Origin: Adineta ricciae
Lineage: Eukaryota > Rotifera > Eurotatoria > Adinetida > Adinetidae
Assembly (NCBI GenBank): GCA_905250025.1
Contig: CAJNOJ010000209.1
Location: forward strand, 1-64,000
Direction of reading: 5' to 3'
DNA: 64,000 bases
A program made the translations under genes and the position numbers. Shown here one piece after another: positions 58,725-64,000 of the stretch. Under the pieces are notes generated by a model that was not told where the DNA came from, ran no database searches, and worked only from the letters and a program-made list of their open reading frames with translations. Position 1 is the stretch's first letter. Each line of letters begins with the position of its first letter.

Positions 58725-61700
58725 ATGAGTGAAAACTCTTCATCGTTGGATTTGAATAAACTATGGGTCGAATACAAAAACCGCGATGGCCGTGTAAGTA
58801 TCTCTCGCATGCAATGCTCGTATTTACCTCTTTCTTTCTTTCGAAAGATCTATTATTATAATGCGAAAACTCGCCAGTCGACATGGACGAAGCCAGAAGG
58901 GCAACGAGTTATGTCGCAAGATGAACTCGATCAATTACTGGCAAATCAAACAGAAACTTCAACGAAAATTGCATCGCCTTCGGAAGAAACAGATATAAGT
59001 GATAAACCATCAACAGCAATCGAAGAAATGAAATTACAGCCAGCTGAGCAACCGCCAAGTAATTTCAACCCATATGCATATCCACCGCCTTCACTAGGAA
59101 TGCCATTCGGAGCACTTCCACCACATCTATTGCCACATATGGCTCAAATGATGCAAAATGGTTAGTTTCCACGCGAATCAATTCGACTGCTGATGTTCAT
59201 TCGAATCTGTTTAGGTTTTCCGAGTTTCAGTTCGATTCCACCACCAGCACATTTACTAAGGTTTATGATGCCACCATTTCTGAATCCACAGGCAGCAGCA
59301 ACCGGTAAAAACCTAGAAACACTTCAGACAGAACTACGCAAAGTAAGTGTTGTCAATGTTATTACTTCGTTGATCACAATGGTCTACATTTAGTTACGCG
59401 TCAAATTGAAAGAAGTAGAAGAGAAGATGGAGAAAATCAATAATGAAGCATCCGTTTGGTCAGAATTCAAGAATGCCGAAGGGCGAGCTTATTTTTATAA
59501 TACAAAAACAACCGAGTCAACATGGGATAAACCGATTGTTCTCAATGATGTGATTGGTAAAGATCAAATTAGTTCTTAAGGTCGCAGAAAACGAACGTTT
59601 GTGTTTTTGTTCCATTTAGATTTCCAAAATCAACTTGAACATATTAACAAAACCATTCATGAGTCAGAAAAAGAAGTTAAACGACTTGAAAGTGAACAAA
59701 GTCAGGTGTCAAACGCAGCACTGACGACGAGTACCAGTGATAAATCACAACAACCACAAGCAGCTCCAATACCTACATTTCTAAATGGTTTCACATTAGA
59801 AAAATTGGATAACAATGAAGCACGACGTTTCGTAAGTAGTTTCCACACAGAGTTCGATCAGATCTCACAGAAAACAAGCGTATTGCTTTTCGTAGGGTGA
59901 ATCACCATTACTGGTAGATCGCAATCAATTAGATGATAAATCCAAAGGCAAATCCAGACCGAGTGCAACGAAACCGATTCCTGGTACTCCATGGTAAGTT
60001 GACTAAAATAAATCTCATTATTTTATCCTGTATTTCTTTTCTTCAGGTGTATCGTATGGACAACCGATCAACAAGTCTTTTTCTTCAATCCAACTTCGCG
60101 CACATCATTGTGGGATCGACCGGAAGAACTGAAAGGTAAATATTTCCCGTCAATCTTCGAGAATTTTTCGAAAATTCGTGCTAGGCCGAATGGACGTCGA
60201 TGAAATGATTCGCGCAGCCTTGTCTCAGCAGGAGTCAGCTGAAAGCACTCGTACAGCAACATCAACCAAGCAAAAATTAGATTCGATTTCCGATGACACC
60301 GAACATGAAGCCAAGAAAATTAAGTACGTCAAATTTATCACTAGACCTTCCTTCTCATTTACCATTTTTATTTCAGATCAGACACAATCCCTACACTGAA
60401 CACTTCAAGTAGTAATGAAACCATCAATAATGAAGTAAAATTAGTCCAAACGTTGAGTGATCGTTCTGTTAATGTTGCTAAAGAATCAGTGCAGGATGCC
60501 GAAGCTAAAGCAACTAAATTACGCGAATCACTTTCATCCGAAGCACGCATTAAACAATTTCGCGAAATGCTCGCTGAAAAACAAGTCAGTGCATTTGCGA
60601 CATGGGAACAGGAACTGAACAAGATCAGTTCCGATCCACGGTATCTATTATTGACAGCGAAAGAGCGCAAACAAGAATACGATCGTTACACACATGGTTA
60701 GAAGAAAAAGAAGTTGTCACCTACGGAATACGAGATATGATCTGTTTAGAACGTGCTAATGAAGAACGACGAGAAATCGAAGCGAAATTGAAATTAAAAA
60801 AGCAACAGTTCCGTGATCTACTAAAAGAATCGAATGTTTCAACTAAGTATGCTTTCTTGATTATCGTGTTTGTCAAATGACTAAATGGGAATATTCTATT
60901 TAGAACAACGTTTACTGAATTCTCATCGAAGCACAGTAAAGATGAACGATTTCGTGCAATCGAAAAAATCCGTGATCGAGAAGCGTATTTTCATGAGTAT
61001 GTCCAAGAACTAAAAGTTCAAGAAAAAGAAGGTTCGCATCGACCAAACGACAAAGAAAAAGTACGCTTTCATGTGCATGATATCCGTGATTAATCGCTTG
61101 GTTTGTTGTAGTTAAAAAAAGACTATTTCGCTTTATTGAAAGAATCCAATGTAAATCGAAATTCCGACTGGTCTGATATCAAACACTCGTGTGATCATGA
61201 TCTACGTTACAAAGCTGTTCATTCCAGTTCTCGACGTGAAGATTGGTTTCGTGAATATCAATCCAAACACCTCGATGAAACGAATCCGGCACCCACTGAA
61301 GTAAGTTGAACAGAAAAACAACACAGTTCGAATATATTTGATTTCAGACAACCGAAGAAGATCTCGAACGACAACGTGAAAAAGAAAGACAAGAACGTAT
61401 TGATGCCAGCATAAAAAAACGTGCTGAAGAAGTGAAAGAGCAGTTATCAGGTGTTCATCGCGAATTAGACAAAGAACGTGAACAACTGAAGAAGGACAAA
61501 GCGACGGAAAATTTCAAAGCTCTATTAACTGATATGGTTCGCACAGCAGATGCTGAATGGAAAGAAACGAAGAAAACTTTACGAAAAGATCCGCGATGGG
61601 AGCAGGATCTCGATCGAGATGAGAAAGAGCAGCTTTTCCAAGAACATGTGAATGCATTGGTAAATAAACGAACATTAGCATTTCATACACTGCTAAGTGA

Positions 61701-62151
61701 ACATTGTACATTGACATCCACATGGAAAGAAGTGAAGAAAGTCATCAAATCCGATCCACGGTATGAAAAAATCGTCTCCAATGAACGAAAACGTGATTTA
61801 GAAAAGGAATTCGAAGAATATATCAAGAAAAAATATCATGAAGCCAAACAAGAATTTCAAGAATTATTGAAAGAAACGAAAATAATCACTTACAAGTAAA
61901 TGCCAGCGAGCCTTTCTTTTTTCATCCATTCGTCCTCACTTTCATTTAGATCATATCAAATAATTCGAGAATCAGAAGAACAAAATCATCTACGTGATAT
62001 CGAAAAGATTCTCCAGAAAGATCAGCGATACTTTCTGTTAGACTCCGAGCCCGAAGAACGCTCGAGAATTCTGATGAATTACATTCGTGAACTTGATAAA
62101 CGCGGCACACCACCTCCGCCAACAGCGACAGTCGATCGACGTAAACTTTGA
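58725..62151 (+). CDS. TCERG1: Transcription elongation regulator 1 (CA150), 3 WW and FF domains, 14 exons
   Basis: Exons: 58725-58793, 58848-59160, 59215-59342, 59394-59556, 59620-59831, 59896-59993, 60047-60135, 60185-60323, 60377-60696, 60750-60846, 60904-61060, 61112-61300, 61348-61895, 61950-62151; 2,724 nt, 907 residues (human 1,098). Nuclear factor that couples RNA polymerase II elongation to splicing through WW and FF domains. WW1 is near residues 13-42 (YYYNAKTRQSTWTKP), WW2 near 190-222 (YFYNTKTTESTWDKP), WW3 near 328-358 (FFFNPTSRTSLWDRP). A Pro-rich linker lies between WW1 and WW2; tandem FF repeats run from about 430 to 890 (WEQELNKISSDPRYLLL, STWKEVKKVIKSDPRYEK). The C-terminal PEERSR...RGTPPPPTA matches human. 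The 54-nt first intron lacks a stop codon. Poly(A) signal at 62262-62267. Confidence 0.95.
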
Positions 62152-62921
62152 TAGAAATTCTTCTTCTCACTATTCTTGTTGTTTTACTTTGTAATATTTG
62201 TTTTTCCTCTCTGTATCAACACAGATGATCTGTGTTCTTGTTGATCTAACTGAACATGAGCAATAAAATGAAAACAGAAATAGACAAAAGACAAACGCTG
62301 GGAATGATTTGTCTATAAATGAAATCTATTCTTGGATAATTGAATGGAAGTTTTCAGCCAGACAACAATGGAAAGCTATGGTTGAGTTTTTTCAGTCCTC
62401 GGAGAAACCATTGTGTCGCGAAAGTTTAAGCAGTTCATACCTTTGAATTGAAGAGCTCATTTAGTTTTTACTGTGAACTTACTGACAGCTATTTTTGACA
62501 TCTCCTAACGATTTCAAAATAGAATCGATTACTATAAGTTAGTCAGTTCAGTTGAGGGAAATCAAGTTGAACACGAGGAAATTGTCGAATGACATCTGTC
62601 TCAAACAATGAAACATATAATATGTTTCTCCCTCAATGACATACTGAGCTGATTCCCATGATACAAAACTATCTAGAGTCGAAGCAAGTACAATATTTCT
62701 ACTCTCTGCCTCGGTGTCAGCGTAGTGTATAATGACCATTATAAGCTGATTTTCGTTTGTGTTTATGGATCAATTGACAAAATAGAAAGGCTACAATCAT
62801 CAAAGTACTCGAAACCATGAGAAAGACAAATATTAATACGAACAACGCATGACAGTAGTTTTCCTGCTTCTGATTATTAATACTTATATGCTGGACTACA
62901 TGAAGATGTTTTTCTTTAGCT
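62152..62921. other. Convergent intergenic region between TCERG1 and aldolase
   Basis: The two flanking genes end toward each other. I looked here on the minus strand for an exon coding the usual aldolase C-terminal tail ending in Tyr and found none. Two short minus-strand frames (62548-62739, and 62717-62992 which overlaps the aldolase exon out of frame) are treated as chance. Confidence 0.5.
62262..62267 (+). terminator. Candidate poly(A) signal of TCERG1
   Basis: AATAAA 111 nt after the TCERG1 stop codon, in a region without coding potential. Confidence 0.5.
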
Positions 62922-63963
62922 TCATTTGACATATTCTCCTTTAGAAGCAAGAGCATTGACTTGAGCGCGTTTAAGAAAACTCTCTTGTGCATTTACTTCG
63001 TTCTCTCGTTTTCCACTCCATGCTTTCAATGCTAAATACAGCAACAATTACTATCCAAGCATATAAAACCAAAAGACTATCGAAACCTGATGTTTGCAAT
63101 GCTCGTCCGTAGCTAAATGTTAATATCCAAGGACATTTCTCTTGATAGACAGGTCGATTCAATTCATTCAGATTGTTTGTCGCATCTTCTTCCGATTGAC
63201 CACCACTAAGAAAGATCTACGCGAGAAACAAATTTCACACAAGATTTCATCTTCTTCCTTCTCACATACAATTCCTCCGAGTGCTGCCGGGCATGTTCGG
63301 GTTAGTGCAGTAATTGTTGCCAAAGCTCGAAAAAGTTAAGAAATAGAATGAGAAGGAAAGCACATGGTAGCTTGCTCTTTGATTTACCAATATCAGCACA
63401 TTTGTCTTTCTTTTTCGCTTGACGTCCGCATGTAACCATATTCTGCAAAGCGAATTCGCTTTTTCCAAATAAAATTTGTGTATCATGACTCACGGTTTTG
63501 AGTACACAACCCTCGAGATAGACATCGTAATCAGACAAAGCTTTAAATATTGAGGAGAGTACTTTCTCTAAAGCGCACTGACATGCGTATATATCATGAT
63601 CACCATCGGAAATAACTTCTGATTGAATGACAGGAACTAAACCTTGGAGAATACAAAATGATTGATTCAATTTATTTTCTTTGCCTAAGAATGCCTTTTG
63701 TTTGACAGATTGATGCATATCGTGCGAGAATTATCGCGTTATTTTCAATGGCTATGTCTGTTGGTTGATCGTAAGCTTCATTTATGTGGAACACACAACG
63801 CCATTTAGCGAATCGAGCTCCGCAATTAAAACTTCAAGCTCGATGCGTAGCCTTTCGTTATCACTAGGAAATTTTTCACTTACAAATCTTCACATCGCTT
63901 TTCTAAGTCATCAAAACCTAGTGTGGTTGTTTCATTTGTATTTATTGTTAATGATTCTAAACC
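62922..63963 (-). CDS. Class I fructose-bisphosphate aldolase, 3' part (gene continues past the window)
   Basis: Minus-strand exons: 63884-63963, 63695-63831, 63494-63642, 63388-63442, 63270-63325, 63087-63216, 62922-63031; upstream exons lie beyond 64000. The glycolytic Schiff-base enzyme cleaves fructose-1,6-bisphosphate. Active-site elements are kept: AKWRC (Lys and Arg), [10 protein letters not shown] (Glu), LEGCVLK (Schiff-base Lys), [10 protein letters not shown], and [11 protein letters not shown] (phosphate-binding Arg). Two oddities stand out. After the Schiff-base Lys the sequence is KTNMVT where animals have KPNMVT. The protein ends at ASKGEYVK, lacking the ~20-residue flexible tail with the functional C-terminal Tyr. 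The intron 63643-63694 appears to be GC-AG. It may be a divergent paralogue of the housekeeping enzyme, as bdelloids keep many gene copies. Confidence 0.88.
63643..63694 (-). other. Probable GC-AG intron in the aldolase gene
   Basis: The only phase-preserving join between CQTKG and LVPVI uses a GC donor (AAAG|GCATTC on the minus strand) and a CCAAG acceptor. The donor is weak beyond the first bases, so a sequencing difference or a decayed donor is an alternative. Confidence 0.55.
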
Positions 63964-64000
63964 CTATAGAGCAAAGTGTTTCTCATTGATTTTCACTCCT

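Noticed and set aside
62717-62992. 91-codon minus-strand frame with a predicted membrane helix
   Set aside because: Overlaps the last aldolase exon in another frame; the aldolase frame is clearly the coding one there. Kept in mind only as a possible alternative 3' end.
1-64000. Search for transposons, tRNA genes and CRISPR arrays
   Set aside because: No transposase or reverse transcriptase motifs, no terminal repeats, no tRNA A/B-box pairs with cloverleaf potential and no spaced direct repeats were recognised by eye.

Overview
The window looks like animal nuclear DNA, most likely from a bdelloid rotifer such as Rotaria or Adineta. This is inferred from AT-rich DNA, intact metazoan orthologues split by very small introns (mostly 45-65 nt, GT-AG with rare GC-AG), dense gene packing and unusual accessory proteins. 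No bacterial operon, phage, transposon, tRNA, rRNA or CRISPR array was seen. Exon boundaries were read by eye from splice signals and reading-frame phase. Most models close to an exact multiple of three; exceptions are stated in the entries.

Layout. 1-2.77 kb: no supported gene. 2.8-14.75 kb: five plus-strand genes head to tail: prolidase (PEPD), ribosomal protein eL8 (RPL7A), WDR48/UAF1, BRIP1/FANCJ and an exostosin-like glycosyltransferase. 15.6-27.6 kb: one giant plus-strand gene for a membrane glycoprotein of about 3,800 residues, built on 26 copies of a ~30-residue repeat core, with two EGF-like modules and a C-terminal membrane anchor. 29.5-38.4 kb: a 24-exon ankyrin-WGR-PARP gene (2,532 aa). 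38.5-41.7 kb, minus: a short ZGRF1-type (DUF2439) protein and EEPD1. 42.4-46.3 kb: small unknown genes (two membrane proteins, one BamE/SmpA-like soluble protein). 47.0-53.9 kb, minus: a large secreted modular protein with an F5/8C-like domain near its C terminus. 55.0-58.6 kb, minus: PUDP (HAD phosphatase) and the zinc transporter SLC39A11. 58.7-62.2 kb, plus: TCERG1. 62.9-64.0 kb, minus: the 3' part of a class I fructose-bisphosphate aldolase that runs off the window.

Functionally, five genes act in DNA damage or replication-fork biology by homology: WDR48 and BRIP1 (both tied to the Fanconi anaemia pathway and direct neighbours), an ankyrin PARP, a ZGRF1-type protein and EEPD1 (direct neighbours). 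Bdelloids are known for tolerating desiccation and radiation breaks, so this clustering merits a statistical test. The least explained items are the 26-repeat glycoprotein, which carries a recent 775-bp internal duplication, and the secreted modular protein.
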